From Paludibacteraceae bacterium (GTDB lineage Bacteria; Bacteroidota; Bacteroidia; Bacteroidales; Paludibacteraceae), in the NCBI GenBank assembly GCA_024401645.1, contig JAKSKR010000015.1, positions 1 through 63,999 of the forward strand: a stretch of 63,999 bases of DNA, given 5' to 3'. The translations under genes and the position numbers were made by a program. The stretch's first letter is position 1. Each line of letters opens with the position of its first letter. Below, one piece after another: positions 52,054 through 61,648 of the stretch. The notes beneath the pieces are model-generated. The model did not search any database and had not been told where the DNA came from. It saw only the letters and a program-made list of their open reading frames with translations.

Positions 52054-54313
52054 AGAATCCAAATAGAGATACGTTATGAAAAGATTATTGCTGACATTAT
52101 CACTGGTCTGGGTATCTGTAGTTGGATACTCTCTCGACCAGCAGTTCAACAGCGGTCGCTACTACTTCGAGAGTTCGGGTAAGAGCACCCCAGCCAACGA
52201 GATGCCGTTGTCGCCCTACGTAGGCGACTCACTGGCGTTCGCGCGAAACGACACGGTGTACACCTTTGCATCGCAGGAAGACATGGACATGGGCGAGCTC
52301 GTGGTCAACCGCAAGCTGATGGCGCTAGGCATGGCGGGCACGTTTGCCTACGACAGCCTACAGAAAAAGATATACTACGTCAAGCAGTCGGAGGGCGACC
52401 AGACCGTCATCTACGAGGCGACCGAGTACCCCTACGGCTTCCTCGGCGAGAAGAAGATAGAGATAGACGGCATCATGGAAGTGGAAGACTCCATCGTTGG
52501 CAGCTCCCTCATCTTCGGCCGCTACAACTTCTACCACGACGGCGTGAAGGGTTTCTTCAACCCATCGCTCGCCAACGGCGGCAAGCGCCTGTACTTCTCG
52601 GGCGACTTCAAGCAGGGCAAGGGCGACCGCGACATCTGGTACATCGACTACGATTCAGACAAGAAAACATGGAGCCGCCCGCAGTCAGCCGGCGACAACG
52701 TCAACACCCCCGGTCGTGAGGACTTCCCTTACGTTGTAGGCGACAGCGTCATGTACTTCTCTGCCGTCCGCGAAGACGGTGCCGGCGGCATGGACATCTA
52801 CATGTCTCGCTACGACAAGGCAAGCGGCACGTGGGGCAAGGCCGAGAACCTGGACGTGTACAACACCGAAGACAACGAGTGCAATCTGGTCGGCACATCC
52901 AAGTCCGTCTACTTCCTGTCCGACAGGGCAGAGGGGCGTGGCGGTGTGGACATCTTCTCTCCCGCCATCTACGACTTCGCCAGCGACCCAGAGTTAAGGG
53001 CGCAGAAACGCGAGGAGGAACCGCTCGACTTCAACTGGGTGCTCTTCTTCTTCGACCTCGGAAAGGCCGACATGAAGGCCGAGTGCGAGGTCCAGCTCGA
53101 GGAGCTGGTAGGCGTGATGAAGCAGTTCGACGACGTGACCTTCGTAGTCAACGGCTACACCGACAGCCGAGGCCGTGCCGAGACCAACAAGCGCCTGTCG
53201 AAACAGAGAGCCGACTTCATCAAGAAGCAACTTGTGAAGAGGGGATTCAATGCCAAGCGCATCATCACCGCGGGCTATGGCGCCGAGAATCCGGTTATCC
53301 CTAACGCACAGAGTGAGGCCGAACACGAGCAGAACCGCCGTGTTGAAATTCAAATTAAGCAAAACAATTAAGCATTGAGACGACAATGAAGAAACTGATA
53401 TATACGGTACTAATGGCAGCAGGCATGTACAGCAGTGCCCATGCTCAGCAAGACTTGACCATGTCTCAACAGTTTTTCTCACGCATAAACAAGAACCCGG
53501 CCGGCATTGGCAATGTTCAGGATATAGACCTCTTCCTCTTGGGCAAGGCCCAGTGGCTGCGAACCGACTACTCGCCGAAGTCGGGCGTGTTCAACGTGCA
53601 GACGCACTTCAAGAAGATCAACTCGGGTGCCGGTTTCAGCATGAACTACGAAGACATAGGCGTGGCCAAGCAGATGTATGCGCCCAAGTTGGTGTACGAC
53701 TACTGTGCAAAGGTCAACAACCGTCTGCTGTTGACGCTAGGTATAGCCGCCGGCGTGCAGTACAGCAATTTCGACCCGAGCCAGTACACCGTCGACGACC
53801 AGAGTGAGGTGGGGACCTCCACCTTCCCCGACACCAGGCAGACCAAGGTCCGTCCCGACTTCGACTTCGGTATGGAGCTGGTGGCACCAAAGTTCCTGAT
53901 AGGTGCGTCGCTCACGCACCTTACCGAGAACAAGACCACAACCATGGTGGCCTCTCGCCACTGCTACGTGTACGGCCGCTACAACATCGACCTGTCTCAA
54001 GACTTCATATTGGCACCGGCCCTTTCGCTGATGCACAAGAACAAGACCAACGTTGTAGAGTTGAACGCGACGGCATTCTACCAACGCCATTTCTGGGCAG
54101 GGGTAACCTACCATCCTGACGTGATGGAGAAGTTCAGCTCGAATCCGGTGGCAATAACCGCCGGTTTGGAATACAGCAACTTCCGCTTCGGCTACTGCTT
54201 CGACTTCAGCCTGGGTAAGGTTTCAGACTATGCACGTTCCGGTCACGAACTGCTGCTTTCTTACTCCATCAAGCGCAAGCACCAAGCAGCTGTAGAACAA
54301 GACAAGTTTGAGT
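50386..54313 (+). repeat. 3.93-kb direct repeat, copy 1
   Basis: Codes for the last 555 residues of the first adhesin, the whole OmpA-like gene and the PorP/SprF gene up to the first base of its stop. The second copy lies exactly 9595 bp downstream (59981-63908). One difference was seen (50430 T versus 60025 C). All proteins encoded within the repeat are identical. Confidence 0.95.
52076..53371 (+). CDS. OmpA family protein with PD40-like propeller, copy 1
   Basis: A 431-residue periplasmic or outer-membrane-associated protein. Residues 1-19 are a signal peptide without lipobox Cys. Residues about 85-310 contain PD40/TolB-like blades (GKRLYFSGDFKQGKGDRDIWYIDYD, DSVMYFSAVREDGAGGMDIYMS, SVYFLSDRAEGRGGVDIF). 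Residues 325-431 are an OmpA domain with VNGYTDSRGRAETNKRLSKQRA, including the Asp and Arg that bind peptidoglycan diaminopimelate. It follows the adhesin by 22 nt and precedes porP by 14 nt. It probably anchors the adhesin/SprF complex to the cell wall. Noticeably G+C-rich (37 of 60 bases at 52201-52260). Confidence 0.93.
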   Translation: MKRLLLTLSLVWVSVVGYSLDQQFNSGRYYFESSGKSTPANEMPLSPYVGDSLAFARNDTVYTFASQEDMDMGELVVNRKLMALGMAGTFAYDSLQKKIYYVKQSEGDQTVIYEATEYPYGFLGEKKIEIDGIMEVEDSIVGSSLIFGRYNFYHDGVKGFFNPSLANGGKRLYFSGDFKQGKGDRDIWYIDYDSDKKTWSRPQSAGDNVNTPGREDFPYVVGDSVMYFSAVREDGAGGMDIYMSRYDKASGTWGKAENLDVYNTEDNECNLVGTSKSVYFLSDRAEGRGGVDIFSPAIYDFASDPELRAQKREEEPLDFNWVLFFFDLGKADMKAECEVQLEELVGVMKQFDDVTFVVNGYTDSRGRAETNKRLSKQRADFIKKQLVKRGFNAKRIITAGYGAENPVIPNAQSEAEHEQNRRVEIQIKQNN

Positions 54314-54315
54314 GA
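53386..54315 (+). CDS. PorP/SprF family T9SS outer membrane protein, copy 1
   Basis: A 309-residue outer membrane barrel of the PorP/SprF family. The signal peptide ends near residue 20 (Ala-His-Ala-Gln); the mature start QDLTMSQQFFSRINKNPAGIG is the family hallmark, followed by about 14 amphipathic strands. In Flavobacterium, SprF-type proteins are needed to export or hold type B-tailed proteins such as SprB. Being third in the cassette, this is the likely dedicated partner of the adhesin. The stop is TGA here and TAA in the copy at 62981. Confidence 0.95.
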   Translation: MKKLIYTVLMAAGMYSSAHAQQDLTMSQQFFSRINKNPAGIGNVQDIDLFLLGKAQWLRTDYSPKSGVFNVQTHFKKINSGAGFSMNYEDIGVAKQMYAPKLVYDYCAKVNNRLLLTLGIAAGVQYSNFDPSQYTVDDQSEVGTSTFPDTRQTKVRPDFDFGMELVAPKFLIGASLTHLTENKTTTMVASRHCYVYGRYNIDLSQDFILAPALSLMHKNKTNVVELNATAFYQRHFWAGVTYHPDVMEKFSSNPVAITAGLEYSNFRFGYCFDFSLGKVSDYARSGHELLLSYSIKRKHQAAVEQDKFE

Positions 54316-54342
54316 AAAGAGTAATTAGAATTTTACAGATAG

Positions 54343-54373
54343 AAAGGCATTCCATTTGCGGAATGCCTTTTTT
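54343..54373 (+). terminator. Terminator of the first adhesin cassette
   Basis: An 11-bp perfect stem (54343-54353 with 54360-54370) and T run. It is not part of the duplicated segment. Confidence 0.93.
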
Positions 54374-54429
54374 GCTTTATTAATTGTGATGTGAATTCTT
54401 CTTATGATAAATTTTTAGTTGAAAATCTA

Positions 54430-54437
54430 TATCTTTG
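54430..54437 (+). promoter_or_regulatory. -7 box of the second adhesin cassette (TATCTTTG)
   Basis: TATCTTTG matches TAnnTTTG; no well-spaced TTTG was found upstream. The leader would be about 130 nt and holds the shared 19-nt element at 54480. Confidence 0.55.
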
Positions 54438-54479
54438 CAAGGTTGGAATTCTTGTGTGCATAAAATGTGTGCGAATCCA

Positions 54480-54498
54480 TCTTAAACCGAATAAACAA
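54480..54498 (+). promoter_or_regulatory. Shared 5' UTR element, copy 2
   Basis: The same 19 nt as at 42551-42569, here 76 nt before the ATG of the second giant adhesin. The sequence around the element differs between the two leaders. Confidence 0.6.
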
Positions 54499-54574
54499 CG
54501 AATATTTAGGGTATTTGTTTTGTAACAGAATGGGTATTCTATCTATTTAACTAAACGAAATTAATTCAAATTTT

Positions 54575-57500
54575 ATGAGGAAGTTTTCTTCGTTCCTTCA
54601 TTTCATTAAACGTATAGCTGTTGGTGCAATGGTAGTGTCTAGCCCATGCACTGTATTTGCACAAGAATATAAAGATCTTGTAGGTAATTCGCTTGAAGGT
54701 TGGCACCTTTTGTGGGGTAGTTTTGACTCGAAAACTATGAGGTATGACTGGACCCGATGTGGTGCGTCGGCAACTGGAGGCTCGGGCGAAGATGGTTATG
54801 AAACATCGGTAGCATCGTACATGCCTGAAGTTGATAGTTGGAAGGCTGACAACAAAAGTTCGCAAAGTTGGTTAAATACATCGAGTGGAGGCTTTTCTGT
54901 TTGTGCTCCTCGCTTTTATATTAATGGTATTAATACACAAGGAATTATTAGCTATGATCCATTGTATAATCCGTCGATGAAGGAGGTTCCTTCTGGCTAT
55001 GAATTTTATACGGTGCCTGATGGATTCAAAAACTCAATGCGTATAGGTTCTGTGTCTTCTTCGAGTAATGGGCTATGCTATGCTGCAGAATATGGAGATG
55101 CCGCTGCCGTTGGTAATAAAAATCTCTATGGAGGCTCTTTGTTGTTTTCTAAAGATGAAAAATATGGGTCTTTTACATCTGCAGAAGGAGCGTATTATGA
55201 TTTGAATGTAAATGAAAGCAATTGCTTACTAACCATTTGCTATTTGTATGTGGCAACGACTCCAGATTGTAAAGGTGACCATGCTCCAAGTGTAAATTCA
55301 ATAGCTCCTAGTTTTGACTTGAGTGTTCTGTTCTCTGAAAAAAATGGAGGAGTGGATGTTTTTGACGATAATAATGGAGTTGAATGTGGAAGCAATATTT
55401 TGTCTCCGTGTGAAATGATTGGAGAACAATACTATTCAATTAGGTCTAGTTCTGGAAGTGTCTTTTCTCGAGGTCTAGTTCATACACCTTGGACAACTGC
55501 AGTTTATGATTTGTCCAAATATTTGGGGCGTACTATTAGAATTATGTTGCGTAACCATGACTGTGTTTGGAAAGGTATAGAACCAGGAGGACACTTCGGT
55601 TACCTTTATTTTGCAGCCCGCACTCAGCCAATTAAGTTGAATGTTAAGTATTGTAAGGCTGATGAACCTGTACGAGTAGAGGCTCCTGCAGGTTTGAAGT
55701 ATGAGTGGTATGGTGTGTCAAAAACAGGAAGTGTTTCACTTATTGATAAAGCCCTTGTAAAGGATAATTATCTAGATGCTCCAAGTGCTGCAGACCTCGG
55801 TCTTTACGAGAAAGTTCGTTGTGTGATGAGCTTGACTGATAATAGTGCATGTGGCGCAACATTAGATGTTGCCTTACGTCCTGCCAATATGCAGACAACT
55901 ATACTACCAAGTTTGTTATGCTCGGGTTATGTTCAGTTGAAGGATTCGACAACAACTGCAGACCATGACCAGTATGTGGTTGAACGTACATGGAGTGTTC
56001 TCGATACTATTTTCGATAGCACTTACGATGTTGAAACTTTAAGGAAGCTGTTCGCTGACGGGAAGATGCGTCCCGAACAGGATTACCAGATGCTCGCATC
56101 GAACGAAAGGTCCGTTATCACACACCTTAATGCAAATGGACAGTGGATTCGCCTTAATGTGAGGCTTGATGGTGGTTGCGAGGCCTCTGCATTTATGTTC
56201 ATCAAGCCTAACCCTGTTCCGAAATGGAATTTAGAGGTGGGTAATTTTAGTGAAGGTGAACCGGTGAAATTGGTGTTCGGTGAAGATTCTCAATATAATA
56301 GCTTGGTTTCAACAGCTCCAACTTCAGGACCATATTACTGGTCAACCTATAGCAAGTTAGGTTCTTATTTGAAGTTTGAGATTGACGATACCGACAGCAT
56401 TGTGGTTCGTAATGGCAATAGTGCATCGGTTAATCTAGGTGTTTTGGCTCCTGGCGCATACAATTATAGTTACCAAGTGACCGATAAGTGGGGTTGTAAA
56501 TCGACAGGAATTTGCTATATAGTGGTTGATCCAATTATCCCGTTAGATACTTTCAAGCTTTCTGCAATTGCTAAAAATGGTAATGTAGAGGGTGTTGGCT
56601 TGTATACTTTCGGTAGTACTGCCGAATTGGTCGCTATTCCTGATTCTGGTTACTTGTTTGACCATTGGAGTAATGGCGAAACAACAGCAAGCATAAAGGT
56701 GGATGTGAAGAGTGATTCTACCTTCACAGCTTATTTCTATAAGAATGCAGTTTGGGGTAGTGGTAAGTCTGACATCGACTTGCACGCCTTCCGTATGGAT
56801 GGCACTGAATTGATGCCTGGCGAAAACATCTGTCCTGACGAGGTCTACTCGTTCGAAGTTAAATATTTAAACAATGGCGAAAAGTGTAAGGTCGTCGTTA
56901 AGAGCCTCGACGATGAAAATCAGACTTTGAGCGAAGATATTGTAGCCGATGGTAAGAAAGAGGCTTTGTTCTTCTTGAAACCGGTTGGCAGAAAAGCCGA
57001 TAATTGGAGAATATTTGTGGTGATGGATGGTCTTACCCTTACTTCGGTAGATGCAACTGTGTCGTATGAGGCCATTCCAAGCATTGGCATTAAGGCTTTT
57101 GCTAACGATAGGGAGTTGATGGCTGATTCTTTGAATACTGTTGATCTTTGTGAATATGAGCCTTTGTTGCTTAAAACTGTAGCATCGAACCCCGACAGTA
57201 TAAACATTTGGCGCTGGACCAACCGTGACACGGGCCGTGTTTACGTTCCACAACTTAAGGTTGAACCTTTACAGAGTTTCCGTGTAGAGGCCACTACTAT
57301 TGGTGGGTGTAAGGCTAAGGCCGACATTAATGTTCGTCTGAACAAGCAGCCTGTATTGTTTATTAATGGTGTAAGTAAAGTTTGTGTGGGATCTGATTTC
57401 CAACTACAAGTGAATGGTGCAGACTCGTATTTGTGGCTCGATTACGATAGCCTTTCTACCGATGTGGTGAAGGCTCATGCCGACTCTGCTGGTTATAAGG

Positions 57501-60500
57501 TGTTCGTTGTTGAAGGTGTTAGCAAGGAAGGTTGCCGAAGTCTGGTTGAATACGCAGTAGAATATGTTGCCGTACCAAACTTCCGAATCAACACAGAAGG
57601 CGCTAATGTTTGTGAAGGCAGCGTGGCGTATTTGAGTGTGGATGCAGAACAGCAAGATTATGCCTATGAATGGTTCGGTGGAACGTCAGTATTCGATAAA
57701 CGTGCAATAACTGTTCCTTGTGATAGTGCTGGCTCTTACGGTTATGTTGTTAGGGTTACAGATAAAAATGGATGTCAGTCTTCTGACTCTGCAGTTGTTC
57801 GTGTGTACAATAATCCACGTTTGTTTGTGGCCAACGACGGTTACGATGTGGTGTGCGAAGGCTATGATGTCGTACTTAATGGTGCTTCTGACTTTGCCGA
57901 TGAAATGTATTGGACAACAGCTAGTGGTGATTCTGTTCCTGGCGCATTTTATGGTGGCCCATCGTTTGCAAGCCAAACGTACACTTTGCACGGATTGAAG
58001 CATTACGAGAATAATGTGACATGTTCTTCTGTTTCCGACTTTACGGTGAAAGTTCAACCTAATCCAACTTTTGAAGTGGTCGGAAATCTTTCAGTCTGCC
58101 CAGGCGATAGCGTTAGACTGGAAGCTGTAAGTAAAAAAGATGAAAAACTTCAGTTCTTCTGGCCTAACCAAGAGGTAAAGGGTGCTGTGTTGACCGATTT
58201 GATTAGAGGAAAAGAGGATGAATATACTAGTAAAAAATATTTTGTAGAAGCAACTTCCGATTTTGGTTGCCGTGCTTTTACCGAGGTAGAAGTGACTTCC
58301 CTTCCAATTAATAAGATTACGATTGAAACAGATCCTGATGTTGTTTACGTTGGCGAATCAGTGTCTTTGGTTGCCTATAGCGAAAATGCCGTCAGTTACA
58401 ATTGGGGCAACGATGGCGTTGGTTCCGTAATTAAAACCGTTGTTGAAGAAGAAAGGGAATTCAATGTTGAGGTGACCGATGCTAATGGCTGTAAGTCAAG
58501 AGCCTCTTATGTTGTGAAACCAAGACTTCAGAATACTAGATATTGGGACATCTACACCTATGTTGAAGGTGAAGGTGAAGTTTTGGGTGGCGGTTCTTAT
58601 GCCGAAGGCAACGATGCCGTACTGATTGCTATTCCTGCCAAGGGTTACCACTTCGTGCGTTGGAACAATGGTGTTACCAGCGACACTTTGATAATGGTGG
58701 TGAGAAACGACGAAAAGATAAGCGCTTTGTTTGCAATCGATTCCTTCAAACTCGAGACTGTTGCCGAGAACGGTATGGTTTTTGGCGCTGGCGTCTATGT
58801 ATATGGTTGGGAGGTTATCTTGAAGGCAATGCCAGACAGCGGCTACATCTTCGACAAGTGGAGCACTGGCGAAAAAGAACAAGAAATTGTGGTTAGGGTA
58901 GTAAGCGACACTACCATCACGGCATACTTCTATAAGTTAGACGAGTTCAAGGTTGATGCCTTGGCAGAGAACGGTACTGTGAAGGGTACCGGCTACTACA
59001 AGATTGGCGACAGGGTTAACTTGTATGCTGTACCAGACCCTGGCTATCACTTCTTGTATTGGGGCGACAGAACGACAGTAGACAGCTTAAGCTTTACTGT
59101 AACCGGCGACACGCTCTTCTTTGCTTACTTCGGTAAGGATTCTGTTGCTGGTCCGGCAGAGGAAAAGATACCGGTCGATGTCCTTGTCCGTTACCCTATA
59201 GGTCAGGGTGCCGTAGACGGTGCTGGTACCTACAGCAAGGGCGACACTATAGTGCTTATTGCTAAACCAAAATATGGTTACCATTTCGAAACGTGGAGCA
59301 ACGGTTCAACAGACGATACCTTGTTGGCAGTTGTTGTTTCCGACACCACTTTCGAGGCTTACTTTGCGCCAGATACATTTAAGGTAGAGGGTATTGCCGA
59401 AATGGGTGGTAAGGTAATTGGTGGTGGCCAGTTCACTTACCGCGATACCGTATACATGGTCGCAATTCCAGACACTGGTTATGTATTTGGAGGTTGGAGC
59501 AATGGTTCAACTAGCGATACAATAGCTGTCATAACCGAAAAGGACCAGAGCATCACCGCATATTTCCATAAGGAAGGCGACGTTAAGGTCGACGTTATTG
59601 CCGATAACGGTTCGGCTGGCGGAATCGGCTATTATCCGGTAGGCGACAGCATAGCCTTGGTTGCAAAGGCAGACACAGGCTACCACTTCGTACGTTGGGA
59701 GAATGGTTCAACAGACGACACCCTTTACATCAGTGTTAAGAACGATACGGTCATTAAGGCTTACTTCGAGCCAGACACCTTCATGGTGACGCTCAAGATG
59801 GAAGGCTTCGGTCTTCTTTTGGGTGAGGGCGAATATGCCTACGGCGATACTGCCAAATTGGTAGCTGCACCAATAGAAGGCTACATCTTCAGCAAGTGGA
59901 GTACCGGCGACACTACCAACCTTCTGAACCATGTAGTTACCGGCGACACTACCATCACCGCCTACTTCATGAAAGCTTTGGGCGACATCAAGGTCGACGT
60001 TATAGCCGAAAACGGTAGCGCAGGCGGCGTTGGCATGTACAGCAAGGGCGACACCGTCGTTCTCGTTGCCAAGCCAGACACCAACTACCACTTCACCCAC
60101 TGGGGCAATGGCTGGACCAAGGATACGCTTTACCTCACAGTTAAGAGCGACACCGTCATCTACGCATATTTTGCAATCGACAGCTTTAAGGTAGAGTCGG
60201 GTTGTGTTAACGGCGGCATTGCCGGTGTGGGCGTTTACCCTTATGGCACTACCGTAGCGTTGTTGGCTATGCCAGACAGCAACTACATATTTGAACGTTG
60301 GGAGAATGGCGACACCACCGCTACAACTAGAATTGTTGTGACGAACGATACGGTGGTAACTGCTTATTTCTACCATAAGAACAGCGTATATGTAGACGTA
60401 CTTGCCGAACACGGAACCGTAAACGGTGCGGGCCACTACATGGTGGGCGACACCATTAGCCTTTCTGTTCAGGCCGATTGGGGCTACAAGTTCATCGGTT

Positions 60501-61648
60501 GGGACAACGGCTCAACCGGCGATACCCTCCAATTGGTTGTTGCCGGCGACAGTATGGTAACCGCGTTGTTCCGCCTAGACAGTTTCAGCATAAAGGCATA
60601 CTGCAACAACGGAGCTGTTCTTATTGCAGGCCCAATGACCTACGTTTATGGCGATACCGCAACACTCTCGGTTAAGCCAAACGAAGGCTACGTGCTCTAC
60701 AACTGGAGCACCGGCGACACAACATCAGAAATCAAGGTGGCCATCTTGAGCGATACTGTCGTAGTTGCTTACTGCTATAAGGAAGGTTTCTATCCGGTTA
60801 GTGCAGTTGCTACCAATGGTATTGTTAACGGCGTTGGCGACTACGAAATTGGCTCGGTTGCTCACATTGAGGCCGAAGCGGTTGAAGGTTTCCATTTTGT
60901 TAAGTGGATGCATGGCGACACTGTTGCTGCAATCGATACGACCGTGAACAGCCCAATCGTTCTTTACCCAGTCTTCGAACAAGACACCTTCAAGGTTGAA
61001 CTTGAGGTGGTGGGTAACGGTACGGTTAGCGGCGAGGGCTACTACGCATACGGCGAGGTGGCAAGCATCAAGGCAACGGCGACCGACTCGTCTATCTTCG
61101 TACGTTGGAGCGACGGCTCAACCGAGGCAGAACGCGAAATTAAGATCAAGAGCGACACCGTGCTCACCGCAAGCTTCCGCGACAAGCAGCGTGTGGTCAT
61201 CAGCCCAGAAATCGACACCACCTACGGCACCATTGAGGGCGCCGGCGAATACCTAGAGGGCGACACCATCGTACTCGTCATCAAGCCAATAGACAACGAC
61301 AGCGTCAAGTTCGTAGGCTGGAGCGACGGCGACACCTCAACCCACAAGACCGTGGTAGTGGGCGTTGACGACGATGTCTATCCGGTATTCGAAAAGGTGA
61401 ACACCGACAATACGGTTATCCCTAACGCATTCACACCAGTTACTAAAGATGGCATCAACGACCACTTCATGAAGGGTTATGAAGTGCGCATCTTCAACCG
61501 CTACCAACAGTTGGTACACGAAGGTAACGATGGTTGGGACGGTATGTACCGCGGCGAATTTGCCGAGGCAGGAACCTACTTCTATGTAGTGACAATGAAG
61601 GACGGACGTGTACACCGAGGCCCTGTAGAATTGGTTGTGTTCAAATAA
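54575..61648 (+). CDS. Giant Ig-like adhesin with InlB-like stalk and T9SS type B tail
   Basis: A 2357-residue secreted protein with a signal peptide ending Val-Phe-Ala-Gln near residue 30. Residues about 31-360 are an unrecognised N-terminal domain (EGWHLLWGSFDSKTMRYDW; possibly jelly-roll, a guess), then Ig/PKD-like domains with recurring Cys. One lone InlB-like unit lies near residues 650-715. Residues 1323-2275 are a stalk of 14 InlB-like units, two more than in the first adhesin. Residues 2276-2357 are the type B T9SS tail. Residues 1803-2357 are identical in sequence to residues 2603-3157 of the first adhesin. Head regions of the two are unrelated by eye. First gene of the second cassette. 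Confidence 0.92.
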   Translation: MRKFSSFLHFIKRIAVGAMVVSSPCTVFAQEYKDLVGNSLEGWHLLWGSFDSKTMRYDWTRCGASATGGSGEDGYETSVASYMPEVDSWKADNKSSQSWLNTSSGGFSVCAPRFYINGINTQGIISYDPLYNPSMKEVPSGYEFYTVPDGFKNSMRIGSVSSSSNGLCYAAEYGDAAAVGNKNLYGGSLLFSKDEKYGSFTSAEGAYYDLNVNESNCLLTICYLYVATTPDCKGDHAPSVNSIAPSFDLSVLFSEKNGGVDVFDDNNGVECGSNILSPCEMIGEQYYSIRSSSGSVFSRGLVHTPWTTAVYDLSKYLGRTIRIMLRNHDCVWKGIEPGGHFGYLYFAARTQPIKLNVKYCKADEPVRVEAPAGLKYEWYGVSKTGSVSLIDKALVKDNYLDAPSAADLGLYEKVRCVMSLTDNSACGATLDVALRPANMQTTILPSLLCSGYVQLKDSTTTADHDQYVVERTWSVLDTIFDSTYDVETLRKLFADGKMRPEQDYQMLASNERSVITHLNANGQWIRLNVRLDGGCEASAFMFIKPNPVPKWNLEVGNFSEGEPVKLVFGEDSQYNSLVSTAPTSGPYYWSTYSKLGSYLKFEIDDTDSIVVRNGNSASVNLGVLAPGAYNYSYQVTDKWGCKSTGICYIVVDPIIPLDTFKLSAIAKNGNVEGVGLYTFGSTAELVAIPDSGYLFDHWSNGETTASIKVDVKSDSTFTAYFYKNAVWGSGKSDIDLHAFRMDGTELMPGENICPDEVYSFEVKYLNNGEKCKVVVKSLDDENQTLSEDIVADGKKEALFFLKPVGRKADNWRIFVVMDGLTLTSVDATVSYEAIPSIGIKAFANDRELMADSLNTVDLCEYEPLLLKTVASNPDSINIWRWTNRDTGRVYVPQLKVEPLQSFRVEATTIGGCKAKADINVRLNKQPVLFINGVSKVCVGSDFQLQVNGADSYLWLDYDSLSTDVVKAHADSAGYKVFVVEGVSKEGCRSLVEYAVEYVAVPNFRINTEGANVCEGSVAYLSVDAEQQDYAYEWFGGTSVFDKRAITVPCDSAGSYGYVVRVTDKNGCQSSDSAVVRVYNNPRLFVANDGYDVVCEGYDVVLNGASDFADEMYWTTASGDSVPGAFYGGPSFASQTYTLHGLKHYENNVTCSSVSDFTVKVQPNPTFEVVGNLSVCPGDSVRLEAVSKKDEKLQFFWPNQEVKGAVLTDLIRGKEDEYTSKKYFVEATSDFGCRAFTEVEVTSLPINKITIETDPDVVYVGESVSLVAYSENAVSYNWGNDGVGSVIKTVVEEEREFNVEVTDANGCKSRASYVVKPRLQNTRYWDIYTYVEGEGEVLGGGSYAEGNDAVLIAIPAKGYHFVRWNNGVTSDTLIMVVRNDEKISALFAIDSFKLETVAENGMVFGAGVYVYGWEVILKAMPDSGYIFDKWSTGEKEQEIVVRVVSDTTITAYFYKLDEFKVDALAENGTVKGTGYYKIGDRVNLYAVPDPGYHFLYWGDRTTVDSLSFTVTGDTLFFAYFGKDSVAGPAEEKIPVDVLVRYPIGQGAVDGAGTYSKGDTIVLIAKPKYGYHFETWSNGSTDDTLLAVVVSDTTFEAYFAPDTFKVEGIAEMGGKVIGGGQFTYRDTVYMVAIPDTGYVFGGWSNGSTSDTIAVITEKDQSITAYFHKEGDVKVDVIADNGSAGGIGYYPVGDSIALVAKADTGYHFVRWENGSTDDTLYISVKNDTVIKAYFEPDTFMVTLKMEGFGLLLGEGEYAYGDTAKLVAAPIEGYIFSKWSTGDTTNLLNHVVTGDTTITAYFMKALGDIKVDVIAENGSAGGVGMYSKGDTVVLVAKPDTNYHFTHWGNGWTKDTLYLTVKSDTVIYAYFAIDSFKVESGCVNGGIAGVGVYPYGTTVALLAMPDSNYIFERWENGDTTATTRIVVTNDTVVTAYFYHKNSVYVDVLAEHGTVNGAGHYMVGDTISLSVQADWGYKFIGWDNGSTGDTLQLVVAGDSMVTALFRLDSFSIKAYCNNGAVLIAGPMTYVYGDTATLSVKPNEGYVLYNWSTGDTTSEIKVAILSDTVVVAYCYKEGFYPVSAVATNGIVNGVGDYEIGSVAHIEAEAVEGFHFVKWMHGDTVAAIDTTVNSPIVLYPVFEQDTFKVELEVVGNGTVSGEGYYAYGEVASIKATATDSSIFVRWSDGSTEAEREIKIKSDTVLTASFRDKQRVVISPEIDTTYGTIEGAGEYLEGDTIVLVIKPIDNDSVKFVGWSDGDTSTHKTVVVGVDDDVYPVFEKVNTDNTVIPNAFTPVTKDGINDHFMKGYEVRIFNRYQQLVHEGNDGWDGMYRGEFAEAGTYFYVVTMKDGRVHRGPVELVVFK
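58541..61399 (+). repeat. Stalk repeat array 2 (14 InlB-like units)
   Basis: As in array 1, but with an extra 405 bp (135 residues, two units) at 59576-59980, immediately before the identical segment. The first five units are alignable with array 1 at clearly lower identity than the last seven. Confidence 0.88.

Noticed and set aside
49351..61399. Regular repeats that might be mistaken for a CRISPR array or non-coding satellite
   Set aside because: Units are about 200 bp, in frame, diverged in sequence and code for InlB-like domains; there are no short identical repeats with unique spacers and no cas genes.
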